Shown: piece by piece, positions 45,002 to 52,570 of the stretch
How positions within the stretch are numbered: position 1 is the stretch's first letter
Layout of the letters: the number at the start of each line of letters is the position of its first letter
Assembly: GCF_002874965.1 (NCBI RefSeq)
Contig: NZ_CP025624.1
Coordinates: 6,324,001-6,388,000 of the forward strand
DNA from: Pseudomonas sp. NC02
GTDB taxonomy: Bacteria; Pseudomonadota; Gammaproteobacteria; Pseudomonadales; Pseudomonadaceae
Length of the DNA stretch: 64,000 nt
Direction: 5' to 3'
Made by a program: the position numbers and the translations under genes
Notes under the pieces: model-generated
The model's database searches: none
What the model saw: the letters and a program-made list of their open reading frames with translations, nothing else
Told to the model about the DNA's origin: nothing

Positions 45002-46102
45002 TTAGAACTCGATGCGCACATCACCCTTCGGCACGCTGCAGCACGACAGGATGTAACCCTCGGCTTCGTCTTCCTCGGTGATCCCGCCGTTGTGGTCCAT
45101 CTCGACCTCCCCGCCCAGCTTCAGCACCTTGCACGTCCCACAGATCCCCATGCCGCAAGCTTTCGGAATCAGCAGGCCAAGCTTGGCCGCCGCTGCGTGC
45201 ACGGTCTCGCCCGGTGCCACGCGGATGCTCTTGCCGGAGGCAATGAATTCCACCTGGTGCAGGTCCGCCAGGTCGATCTCCGGTGCATCCGCCGCTTGTT
45301 CGGCTTGTTCCACCGCGTCGGCCCGGGCTTCCGGTGGCGTCGCGCCGAAGGATTCTTCGTGATAACGCGCCATGTCGAAGCCGGCGGCTTCCAGCAGGCG
45401 CTTTACCGCGTTCATGTAAGGCGTCGGGCCGCAACAGAAGACTTCCCGCTCCAGGAAGTCCGGCACCATCAGTTCGAGCATCTTGTGGTTGAGGTAACCG
45501 CGATAACCGGCCCAGGGTTCACCCAGGCCGTGTTTCTCGCAAATCAGGTGCAGGCTGAAGTTATCAATCCGCGACGCCATATGCTCCAGCTCGCGGTGGT
45601 AAATGATGTCCTTTGGCGAGCGGGCGCTGTGGATAAACGTCATGTCGACGTTGGCGTTGGTGTCGTAGAACCAGCGCGCCATGGACATCACCGGGGTAAT
45701 ACCGACACCACCACTGAGGTACAGCACTTTCGGGCTCGGGAAGTCGATGGCATTGAACAGCCCCACCGGCCCGTGCACCGCCAGCTCCTGGCCTTCGTGC
45801 AGCGTGTCATGCAACCAGTTGGACACCTTGCCGCCCGGCACGCGCTTGATGGTCACCGAAAAGCTGTAAGGCACCGACGGCGAACTGGAAATAGTGTACG
45901 AACGCATGATCGGCTGGCCGTCGATTTCCAGCTCCAGGGTGACGAACTGCCCGGGCTTGAAAAAGAACAGGATCGGCTGGTCGGCCATAAAGCAGAAGGT
46001 GCGCACGTCCCAGGTTTCCTGGATGACTTTGACGCAACGGACGATGTGCCGACCATTGGCCCAGGTCTGGGTTGTTACCGGGTTCAGGAAGCTGTTGGAC
46101 AT
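45002..46102 (-). CDS. gbcB: Glycine betaine monooxygenase reductase GbcB
   Basis: GbcB passes electrons from NAD(P)H to GbcA for glycine betaine demethylation. The 366-residue protein has an FAD/FMN-binding barrel with RSYT (67-70), a nucleotide-binding domain (GGVGITPVMS, about 131-140; FCCGPTPYM) and a C-terminal plant-type 2Fe-2S ferredoxin domain with Cys316, Cys321, Cys324 and Cys354/355. The ATG at 46102 gives the family N-terminus. It is divergent from gbcA and ends directly at the REPIN array. Confidence 0.94.
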   Translation of the reverse strand: MSNSFLNPVTTQTWANGRHIVRCVKVIQETWDVRTFCFMADQPILFFFKPGQFVTLELEIDGQPIMRSYTISSSPSVPYSFSVTIKRVPGGKVSNWLHDTLHEGQELAVHGPVGLFNAIDFPSPKVLYLSGGVGITPVMSMARWFYDTNANVDMTFIHSARSPKDIIYHRELEHMASRIDNFSLHLICEKHGLGEPWAGYRGYLNHKMLELMVPDFLEREVFCCGPTPYMNAVKRLLEAAGFDMARYHEESFGATPPEARADAVEQAEQAADAPEIDLADLHQVEFIASGKSIRVAPGETVHAAAAKLGLLIPKACGMGICGTCKVLKLGGEVEMDHNGGITEEDEAEGYILSCCSVPKGDVRIEF

Positions 46103-46382
46103 GCTGTTCTCCATAGCCGTGTGATCGGCCTTATGGTGGCGATTCTGCGTAACGCGCGAATCACCCATTTACCTATCTGCGACATTCACATACTTATCGC
46201 GACCAGCCCCCATACCACGGGGGTTGCGCGTCGGGAACAGAGTGGGCCATGTCGTTCATGGATAAGGTTCTGGCCGTTGTGGGGCCCACACTCGCTCCCA
46301 ACAAAGACGCTTTCTTTACGCCTTGCTGCAAAACCTAGCCACTATTCGCCGGCCACACAGAATGGCCATGAGGACACACACG
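46103..46382. promoter_or_regulatory. gbcB-gbcA divergent promoter region
   Basis: The 280-bp gap between the divergent gbc genes should contain both promoters and, by analogy with P. aeruginosa, a GbdR (AraC-type) site. No motif was assigned with confidence. A short palindromic stretch (CCCCCATACCACGGGGG) lies at about 46208-46224. Confidence 0.45.
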
Positions 46383-47678
46383 ATGGACGTCACCGCAACC
46401 TTAAGCTTGGGCGATCCGCTGGAACCCGCACGCAAGGCCACTGCGCAAATGCTGCAAGAACGCGAGCGGACCTTTTCGCTGCCGCAGCCGTTTTACTCTG
46501 ATGAACGGCTGTTCGATATCGACATGCAGGAAATTTTCCAGAAAGAGTGGTTGATCGCCGGCATGACCTGCGAGATCCCCGCCAAGGGCAACTACATCAC
46601 CCTGCAAGTGGGCAAGAACCCGATCATCGTGATCCGTGGCGCCGATGGTGTGGTGCACGCATTCCATAACGTGTGTCGCCACCGCGGTTCGCGCTTGTGC
46701 ACCAGCGACAAGGGCAAGGTCGCCAAGCTGGTGTGCCATTACCACCAGTGGACGTATGAACTGGACGGCCGCCTGCTGTTCGCCGGTACCGAAATGGGCG
46801 CCGACTTCGACATGAAGCAATACGGCCTCAAGCCGGTGAATGTGAAGACCGCCGGTGGCTACATCTTTATCAGCCTGTCGGAGAACCCGCCGGCCATCGA
46901 CGACTTCCTGTCGACCTTGAGCCACTACATGGAACCCTACGACATGGAGAACACCAAGGTGGCGATCCAGACCACCTTGTTTGAAAAAGCCAACTGGAAG
47001 CTGGTGCTGGAAAACAACCGCGAGTGCTACCACTGCAACGCGTCGCACCCGGAACTGTTGAAAACCCTGCTGGAATGGGACGACGTTACCGACCCGCGGG
47101 CCGACCAGGCCTTCAAGGACCACGTGGCCGCCTCCGCCGCCGCCTGGGATGCCGAAAAGATCCCTTATGCCCACGCCAGCTTCGGCCTGCGTAACCGCAT
47201 CGTGCGCATGCCGCTGCTCAAGGGCACCGTGTCGATGACCCTCGACGGCAAGCAAGGCTGCAACAAGCTGATGGGCCGCATCAAGAACCCGGACCTGGGC
47301 TCGATGCGCATCCTGCACCTGCCACACTCGTGGAACCACTGCATGGGCGACCACATCATTGTGTTCACCGTGTGGCCGATCAGTGCCCAGGAAACCATGG
47401 TCACCACCAAGTGGATCGTGCACAAGGACGCCGTGGAGGGTGTGGACTACGACGTCGAGCGCATGCGCAAAGTGTGGGACGCCACCAACGACCAGGACCG
47501 TCGCCTGGCCGAAGAGAACCAGCGCGGCATCAACTCCACCGCGTATCAGCCAGGTCCGTACTCCAAGACCTATGAGTTTGGCGTGGTGAACTTTGTGGAC
47601 TGGTACAGCGAGCGGATGCTGAGCAACTTGGGGGCGGCGCCAGCGCCGTATCTGAAAGGCGTCGCCGTACACGAGTAA
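46383..47678 (+). CDS. gbcA: Glycine betaine monooxygenase GbcA (Rieske oxygenase)
   Basis: GbcA hydroxylates glycine betaine, releasing formaldehyde and dimethylglycine. The 431-residue protein has the Rieske 2Fe-2S motif CRH...CHYH (Cys98, His100, Cys118, His121) and the mononuclear iron site NNRECYHCNASHPE (His217, His222). The ATG at 46383 is preceded by GAGGA with 8-base spacing. It is transcribed away from gbcB towards the DnaA-box region. Confidence 0.95.
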   Translation: MDVTATLSLGDPLEPARKATAQMLQERERTFSLPQPFYSDERLFDIDMQEIFQKEWLIAGMTCEIPAKGNYITLQVGKNPIIVIRGADGVVHAFHNVCRHRGSRLCTSDKGKVAKLVCHYHQWTYELDGRLLFAGTEMGADFDMKQYGLKPVNVKTAGGYIFISLSENPPAIDDFLSTLSHYMEPYDMENTKVAIQTTLFEKANWKLVLENNRECYHCNASHPELLKTLLEWDDVTDPRADQAFKDHVAASAAAWDAEKIPYAHASFGLRNRIVRMPLLKGTVSMTLDGKQGCNKLMGRIKNPDLGSMRILHLPHSWNHCMGDHIIVFTVWPISAQETMVTTKWIVHKDAVEGVDYDVERMRKVWDATNDQDRRLAEENQRGINSTAYQPGPYSKTYEFGVVNFVDWYSERMLSNLGAAPAPYLKGVAVHE

Positions 47679-47703
47679 CCGGCTGACACGCCGCCGATCA
47701 AAA

Positions 47704-47733
47704 TGTGGGAGCCGGGCTTGCCCGGCCCCCACA
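47704..47733 (+). terminator. GC-rich hairpin after gbcA
   Basis: TGTGGGAGCCGGGC and GCCCGGCCCCCACA pair with a short loop 25 bp after the gbcA stop. No T-run follows. It resembles half of a family 1 REP and may stabilise or end the gbcA mRNA. Confidence 0.5.
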
Positions 47734-47958
47734 CTGGTTTGTGACTGTACAAAATTCATCCAACACCGTGACAGACCGCTGCCCGCCTTACTTCCAGCCA
47801 TTGCCCAACAACTTATCCACAAAGCCACCCACAGCAATTGTGGGCAACTGCGCTTTCCCGTCGAAATAAAACCAAGAAATTCCGTGACTTATTCAAAGGT
47901 ACCGGTTTTATCCCACATTGATCATTTTTTGATCTAAAGCCTGAAAGCCATGTCCTGC

Positions 47959-48019
47959 ATGGGCTACAGAGGAACGCAAACACCTTATCCACAGAAGCGC
48001 CAACAGACTTTGGGGGCAA
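47959..48019 (+). repeat. 61-bp direct repeat, copy 1
   Basis: This segment, with one DnaA box and the shared core AACAGACTTTGGGGGCAA, is 54/61 identical to 48141-48201, 182 bp downstream. Confidence 0.88.
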
Positions 48020-48140
48020 CTTTGGACCATCTGTGGAAAACCGGCTTAAACCGAGGAAAATCGCGGCTTTGAGAGCAAAACTCAGCTGGAACGGCGATAT
48101 TGGTTATATTTTAACCAGCACACTGTAAGTCACGTTTTAT

Positions 48141-48201
48141 ATGGCCTACAGCGGATAGCGAACATCTTATCCACAGAAGCACCAACAGACTTTGGGGGCA
48201 A
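48141..48201 (+). repeat. 61-bp direct repeat, copy 2
   Basis: This is the second copy of the DnaA-box-containing repeat. The box and the 17 bases after it plus the TTTGGGGGCAA core are the best conserved part, pointing to selection on that segment. Confidence 0.88.
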
Positions 48202-48384
48202 GTCTGTCCCGGGCATTTTCTTTATCCACAGAAAAACCCAAGGAAAAACCGTCAGTTAGGTTGGTTATTTTTCGTACAGAGAGCTGGAGGGCTTGATTTG
48301 CACGGGGTGTGGACAGCCGCGAACAGGTTATCCACAGGTAGGTTAACAGGGATTGTGGGTAAAGCCACAATCGCCGCAAAACAG

Positions 48385-48474
48385 TGTGGGAGCGGGCTTG
48401 CTCGCGAAGGCGGCGGATCAGTCGGTACATGAGTTACCTGACACACCGCCTTCGCGAGCAAGCCCGCTCCCACA
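48385..48474. repeat. REP pair, family 1
   Basis: Inverted arms TGTGGGAGCGGGCTTGCTCG and CGAGCAAGCCCGCTCCCACA bound a 40-base spacer just after etfB. Confidence 0.92.
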
Positions 48475-48479
48475 GTGGA

Positions 48480-49250
48480 TCAGCGCACTACACCTTCTTC
48501 TATAAGCAATTTAAGAATGGCTTCAGCGCCCGCTTCCGGACTCACGCCCTTGAGCACCTGCCCACCGCCGCCGCTGGCCTTGGCCGTTGCGGCCTTCATC
48601 CGGTCGGCACCGCTTTTGGCCTTGATCACCTTGAGCCGCTTGGGCCGAGGCTTGGCCGGCTGCAATACAGCGCCTGTGAATAACTCATCCTCCAACACCT
48701 CGACGTCATGGGCCGTCAGCTCACCGCGTTGCGCCGGGCCGTAGGCGCTTTGCCGTGGCTTGGGCGCCGCGTTATCCACCGTGGCCATAAACGGCAGGCG
48801 CACCTTCAGCCGCCGCCGTTGGCCGCGAGGCAAGGCCTGCAGCACATGGGCCACGCCGCCTTCGATGGATTCCACCTGGGCCAGGCCGACAATCAGCGGC
48901 CAACCCAGTTGCTCGGCCAGCAGGAACGGCAACATGCCCGAGCCTTCGCCGGTTTCCGCCTGGCTGCCGGTGAGCACCACTTGGGCGCCCGCGTCCCGCA
49001 GATAGTCGCCGAGCACCGGCAAGGCGTCTGCCCCGGCCGGTTGTTCAAGCACGTGCAACTGCGGCAAGCCCATGCCCAGGTAAGCGCGCAGGGTGGGTTC
49101 GCCGATGTCGCCGGCGTGCAGCACTTGCAGGTTATCCCCAGCCAGTTGCAGGCCCAGTTCCACTGCGCGCGCGTCTTGCTCGGCCCGGCGTGGACGGCCG
49201 GAAGTCGGGTGGGCACCGATGGACACCAGGCTGATTACATTCGTCGTCAT
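48480..49250 (-). CDS. etfB: Electron transfer flavoprotein beta subunit, dimethylglycine-specific
   Basis: This 256-residue ETF beta-type protein should accept electrons from the DgcAB demethylase with EtfA. It has the ETF fold (VLTGSQAETGEGSGMLPFLLAEQLGWP, VRLPFMATVDNAAPKPRQSAYG) and a divergent C-terminus rich in Ala/Gly. The ATG at 49250 is used; an ATG at 49256 is possible. It is last in the dgcA-dgcB-etfA-etfB run. Confidence 0.9.
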   Translation of the reverse strand: MTTNVISLVSIGAHPTSGRPRRAEQDARAVELGLQLAGDNLQVLHAGDIGEPTLRAYLGMGLPQLHVLEQPAGADALPVLGDYLRDAGAQVVLTGSQAETGEGSGMLPFLLAEQLGWPLIVGLAQVESIEGGVAHVLQALPRGQRRRLKVRLPFMATVDNAAPKPRQSAYGPAQRGELTAHDVEVLEDELFTGAVLQPAKPRPKRLKVIKAKSGADRMKAATAKASGGGGQVLKGVSPEAGAEAILKLLIEEGVVR

Positions 49251-49260
49251 GGCCATTTCC

Positions 49261-50481
49261 TTAAGCCGCATCGCGCTTGGCGCCGTGGCGGTAGGCCTCG
49301 ACCGCAACGATCAAGGCTTGCAGTATCGCGGCGCTTTCGCCGATCACCGACAGGTCGGCACGCTTGATCATGTCGCAGCCCGGGTCGAGGTTGATCGCCA
49401 CCACCTTGTCGCAGGCACCAATGCCTTGAAGGTGCTGGATCGCCCCGGAAATCCCCACCGCCACGTAAACCCGCGCGGTGACCCAGGTACCGCTGGCGCC
49501 GACCTGGCGATCCCGGGCCATGAAGCCGTCATCCACCGCCACCCGCGAAGCACCTTCGGTGGCGCCCAACGCGGCAGCGGTCTGGTGGAACAGTGCCCAG
49601 TCCTTGACCCCGTTGCCGCCCGAGAAGATGAACTCGGCTTCGGCCATGGGAATTGCCCCCGGGTCCACGGCCACCGCGCCCAAATCTTCGATACGCGCAA
49701 GGCTGCGGGCCAGGCTTGTGGATAACTCCACCGACAGCACTTCGTGACGGGTTTCGCTGACGGGATCGGCGCACTCCGCCGCAGCCAGGATCATCCGTGG
49801 CAGTGGCCGGGCAAGATCCTCCTGACCCGCGCCTGCACGGCCAATACATTCCTGGCCCTTGATCTGCCAGACCCGCGTGGCCGGGCGCTCCTTGAGGCTC
49901 GCGGCAAAACGCCGCCCCAATTCACCACCGCCGCTGCGGCTGTCCGGCAGCAACCAGTGGCGCGGGTTGAACTGGTTATCCACAGCCCGCAGGCCGTGAA
50001 CCCGTTGCTCCGGTGAATAACCGTCGAATTCATGCCCGTCCAACACCAGCAGCCGATCCACACCGGCAGTGGCGAAGGCGTTTTCCTTGTGTTCGCCGAA
50101 CACCACGGCCAATACCGCACCGTCGTCGCCGGCCAGTTGCCGGGCCAGGCCCAGCAAGTCGCGGTCGTGGCTGCTCAGGCGGCCGCCGACCATGTCCGGC
50201 ACCACGTTGATGTAGAAAGCGGGCGCCCGTACCTGATACAGCGGCAACTGCACTTCCACCGCTGCCGTACGCTTGGCCGCGCCGCCCTGCTGGGCGCCGC
50301 TGCGGTCAATACGCTTGATGCCGTTGGGGCCGATAAAACCGACACCGTGCACGTTCTTGCGGATGACCCCATTGGGCCCCATCCAGCTGTGTTGCACCGG
50401 CTGCATCGCCGCGTGCAGCGGGTGCAGGCGGTTACGGGCGATCCATTCGGCCCGTGGGTCGCGGCGGATAATGTCGCTCAT
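49261..50481 (-). CDS. etfA: Electron transfer flavoprotein alpha subunit, dimethylglycine-specific
   Basis: This 406-residue ETF alpha subunit has the C-terminal FAD-binding domain: VDDGFMARDRQVGASG and YVAVGISGAIQHLQG (about residues 310-345). The N-terminal part is longer than in housekeeping ETFs. The ATG at 50481 shares a base with the dgcB stop (TGATG). The gene holds two DnaA-box sequences (49717 reverse, 49976 forward) by coding chance or otherwise. Confidence 0.9.
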   Translation of the reverse strand: MSDIIRRDPRAEWIARNRLHPLHAAMQPVQHSWMGPNGVIRKNVHGVGFIGPNGIKRIDRSGAQQGGAAKRTAAVEVQLPLYQVRAPAFYINVVPDMVGGRLSSHDRDLLGLARQLAGDDGAVLAVVFGEHKENAFATAGVDRLLVLDGHEFDGYSPEQRVHGLRAVDNQFNPRHWLLPDSRSGGGELGRRFAASLKERPATRVWQIKGQECIGRAGAGQEDLARPLPRMILAAAECADPVSETRHEVLSVELSTSLARSLARIEDLGAVAVDPGAIPMAEAEFIFSGGNGVKDWALFHQTAAALGATEGASRVAVDDGFMARDRQVGASGTWVTARVYVAVGISGAIQHLQGIGACDKVVAINLDPGCDMIKRADLSVIGESAAILQALIVAVEAYRHGAKRDAA

Positions 50482-52421
50482 CAATGCACCTCCGCAGGTT
50501 CGCGTTTCGGCGCCTTGGCCGGTGCCGCGTCTTCAAGCAACGCGTCAGCTACCAGTTCGGCAATGTCCTTGATCAAGGGACGCGGTTCGACCACGCCTTC
50601 CAGCATCGCCGTGCACTGTGGACAACCCACGGCCACCAGTTCGGCGCCGGTCTCGCGGATGTCTTCCATGCGCATGTCGGGAATCCGCTGCTTGCCGGGA
50701 ATATCGGTGATCGGCGCCCCGCCACCGCCACCGCAGCAGCGCGAGCGGAAACCGGAGCGCTGCATTTCCTTGACCTCGATCCCCAGCGCCCGCAGCACTT
50801 GGCGCGGTGCCTCGTACTCACCGTTGTAGCGGCCCAGGTAGCACGGGTCGTGATAGGTCACGCTGTTGCCTTTGTGCTGGCCCAGGTTCAGGGCGCCGGC
50901 GTCGATCAGTTCGGCCATGTAGGTGCTGTGGTGCTGCACCAGGTAGTTGCCGCCGAAGGCGCCGTATTCGTTTTTCAGCACGTGGAAACTGTGGGGGTCG
51001 CAGGTGACGATGCGCTTGAAGCTGTATTTGGCCAGGGTCTGGATATTGCGTGCGGCCAGCAGCTGGAAAGTGGCTTCATCGCCCAGGCGCCGGGCCACGT
51101 CGCCGCTGTCGCGCTCTTCAAGGCCCAGTACGGCGAAGTCGACCTTGGCGGCTTTCAGCACTTTGACGAACGAGCGCAGGGTGCGCTGGTTGCGCATGTC
51201 GAAGGCGCCGTCGCCAACCCAAAAGAGCACGTCGACGGTTTTCTTGTCGCTGAGCAAGGGCAGGTTCAAATCCGCCGCCCAGTTCATCCGCCCGCCCGGC
51301 GCAAAACCGCCGGGGTTGTCGGTGGCGATCAGGTTTTCCAGGACTTCGGCCCCCTTGTTCGGGGTCGCGCCCTTTTCCAGGGTGAGGTGGCGGCGCATGT
51401 CGACGATGGCGTCCACGTGCTCGATCATCATCGGGCACTCTTCCACGCAGGCGCGGCAAGTGGTGCAGGACCACAGGGTCTCGGCGTCCACCAGACCATT
51501 GACGATTGGCTGGTGCGGGTTGCCGGCGTGTTCGCCGATGGCTTTGCCCGGATACGGGCTGCCGGCGAACTTGGCGTCGGTGCCACCGGCCAGGCCGACG
51601 ACCATGTCCTGGATGAGTTTTTTCGGGTTCAGCGGCTGGCCGGCGGCGAACGCCGGGCACGCGGCTTCGCACTTGCCGCACTGCACGCAGGCGTCGAAGC
51701 CGAGCAGTTGGTTCCAGGTGAAATCCACCGGTTTTTCCACGCCCAGGGGCGCGCTTTTATCCGCGAGGTCCAGGGGTTTCAAACCGGTGGAACGGCCGCC
51801 GCCGAAGCGTTCGGCGCGGCGGTGCCAGGCCAGGTGCAGGGCACCGGCGAAGGCGTGTTTCATCGGGCCGCCCCAGGTCATGCCGAAGAACATTTCCGAC
51901 ACGCCCCACAACACGCCCAGGCTCAGCAGCGCGGCGAGCAGCCAGCCGCCGAAGTCCGCCGGCAGAATCCCGGCCACCGGCAAGGTCACCAGGAAGAAGC
52001 TCACCGAGAACGCCATCAGGCTTTTCGGCAGGCGCATCCACGGGCCTTTCGACAGGCGTGCAGGCGGGTTGCGACGGCGCAGGTAGACGAAGGTGGCGCC
52101 GACAAACATCAGCACCGAAGCCAACAGCAAGGCGTAGCCGAGGATGCGGTTATGCAGGCCGAAACCGTGCACCAGGATCGCCAGCAGCGCCGAGAGCACA
52201 AAGCCCAGGGCGGTGGCGACGTGGGTGTTGGCGATGTATTTGTCGCGGGCGACCACATGGTGCAGGTCGACCATGTAGCGCTTGGGCATGGCCAACAGGC
52301 CGCCGAGCAAGTCGACCTTGGAGGACCGGCCGCGGCGCCACATGTTCACCCGGCGCAGCGCGCCGAGGACGGCAAGGCCCAGGGCGGCGAAGAGCAGGAT
52401 GGGAAGAAGGGTGTTCAACAT
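50481..52421 (-). CDS. dgcB: Dimethylglycine demethylase subunit DgcB (membrane iron-sulfur protein)
   Basis: DgcB partners DgcA in converting dimethylglycine to sarcosine and links it to the electron chain. The 646-residue protein has membrane segments (about 3-21, 68-88, 93-113, 135-155, 158-178), two 4Fe-4S motifs (Cys245-248-251-255 and Cys319-322-325-329) and CCG domains (RSRCCGGGGG, VGCPQC), like heterodisulfide-reductase-type proteins. The ATG at 52421 is used; the longer frame is REPIN. Confidence 0.92.
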   Translation of the reverse strand: MLNTLLPILLFAALGLAVLGALRRVNMWRRGRSSKVDLLGGLLAMPKRYMVDLHHVVARDKYIANTHVATALGFVLSALLAILVHGFGLHNRILGYALLLASVLMFVGATFVYLRRRNPPARLSKGPWMRLPKSLMAFSVSFFLVTLPVAGILPADFGGWLLAALLSLGVLWGVSEMFFGMTWGGPMKHAFAGALHLAWHRRAERFGGGRSTGLKPLDLADKSAPLGVEKPVDFTWNQLLGFDACVQCGKCEAACPAFAAGQPLNPKKLIQDMVVGLAGGTDAKFAGSPYPGKAIGEHAGNPHQPIVNGLVDAETLWSCTTCRACVEECPMMIEHVDAIVDMRRHLTLEKGATPNKGAEVLENLIATDNPGGFAPGGRMNWAADLNLPLLSDKKTVDVLFWVGDGAFDMRNQRTLRSFVKVLKAAKVDFAVLGLEERDSGDVARRLGDEATFQLLAARNIQTLAKYSFKRIVTCDPHSFHVLKNEYGAFGGNYLVQHHSTYMAELIDAGALNLGQHKGNSVTYHDPCYLGRYNGEYEAPRQVLRALGIEVKEMQRSGFRSRCCGGGGGAPITDIPGKQRIPDMRMEDIRETGAELVAVGCPQCTAMLEGVVEPRPLIKDIAELVADALLEDAAPAKAPKREPAEVH

Positions 52422-52451
52422 GGTGAAGCTCCCAAAGACCTCGGGGTCAAT

Positions 52452-52563
52452 GATCGTCCCCACGCTCTGCGTGGGGATGCATCCTGTGACGCTCTGCGTC
52501 ACGACCTAAGAGCGGACGCGGAGCGTCCAGGGCGGCATTCCCACGCAGAGCGTGGGAACGATC
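52452..52563. repeat. REPIN, family 4
   Basis: A 112-bp inverted unit between dgcA and dgcB. Its left outer hairpin differs slightly (CCCCACGCTCTGCGTGGGG), a compensated change that keeps the stem. Confidence 0.92.
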
Positions 52564-52570
52564 AGGCGGA

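Larger units (their letters stand above)
47813..48336 (+). other. Cluster of five perfect DnaA boxes in gene-free DNA
   Basis: TTATCCACA occurs at 47813, 47985, 48167, 48222 and 48328, all on the plus strand, within 524 bp. The surrounding 47.74-48.38 kb carries no convincing gene and is AT-richer than its neighbours, with TGATCATTTTTTGATC (about 47919) and a GGTTA-TATTT-TAACC palindrome (about 48101-48115). dnaA, rpmH or dnaN are not nearby, so this is not the normal oriC. A DnaA-titrating or DnaA-reactivating site, a secondary origin, or a remnant replicon are the options. Confidence 0.75.

Noticed and set aside
44225..45002. Several 78-129 codon frames within the REPIN array
   Set aside because: They translate palindromic repeat DNA and transposase tails; not independent genes.
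47740..48384. The DnaA-box cluster as the chromosomal oriC
   Set aside because: No rpmH, dnaA or dnaN nearby and the flanking genes are catabolic.
47813..48473. Short minus-strand frames in the DnaA-box region
   Set aside because: They translate repeats and the REP, have no ribosome-binding sites, and no family resemblance.
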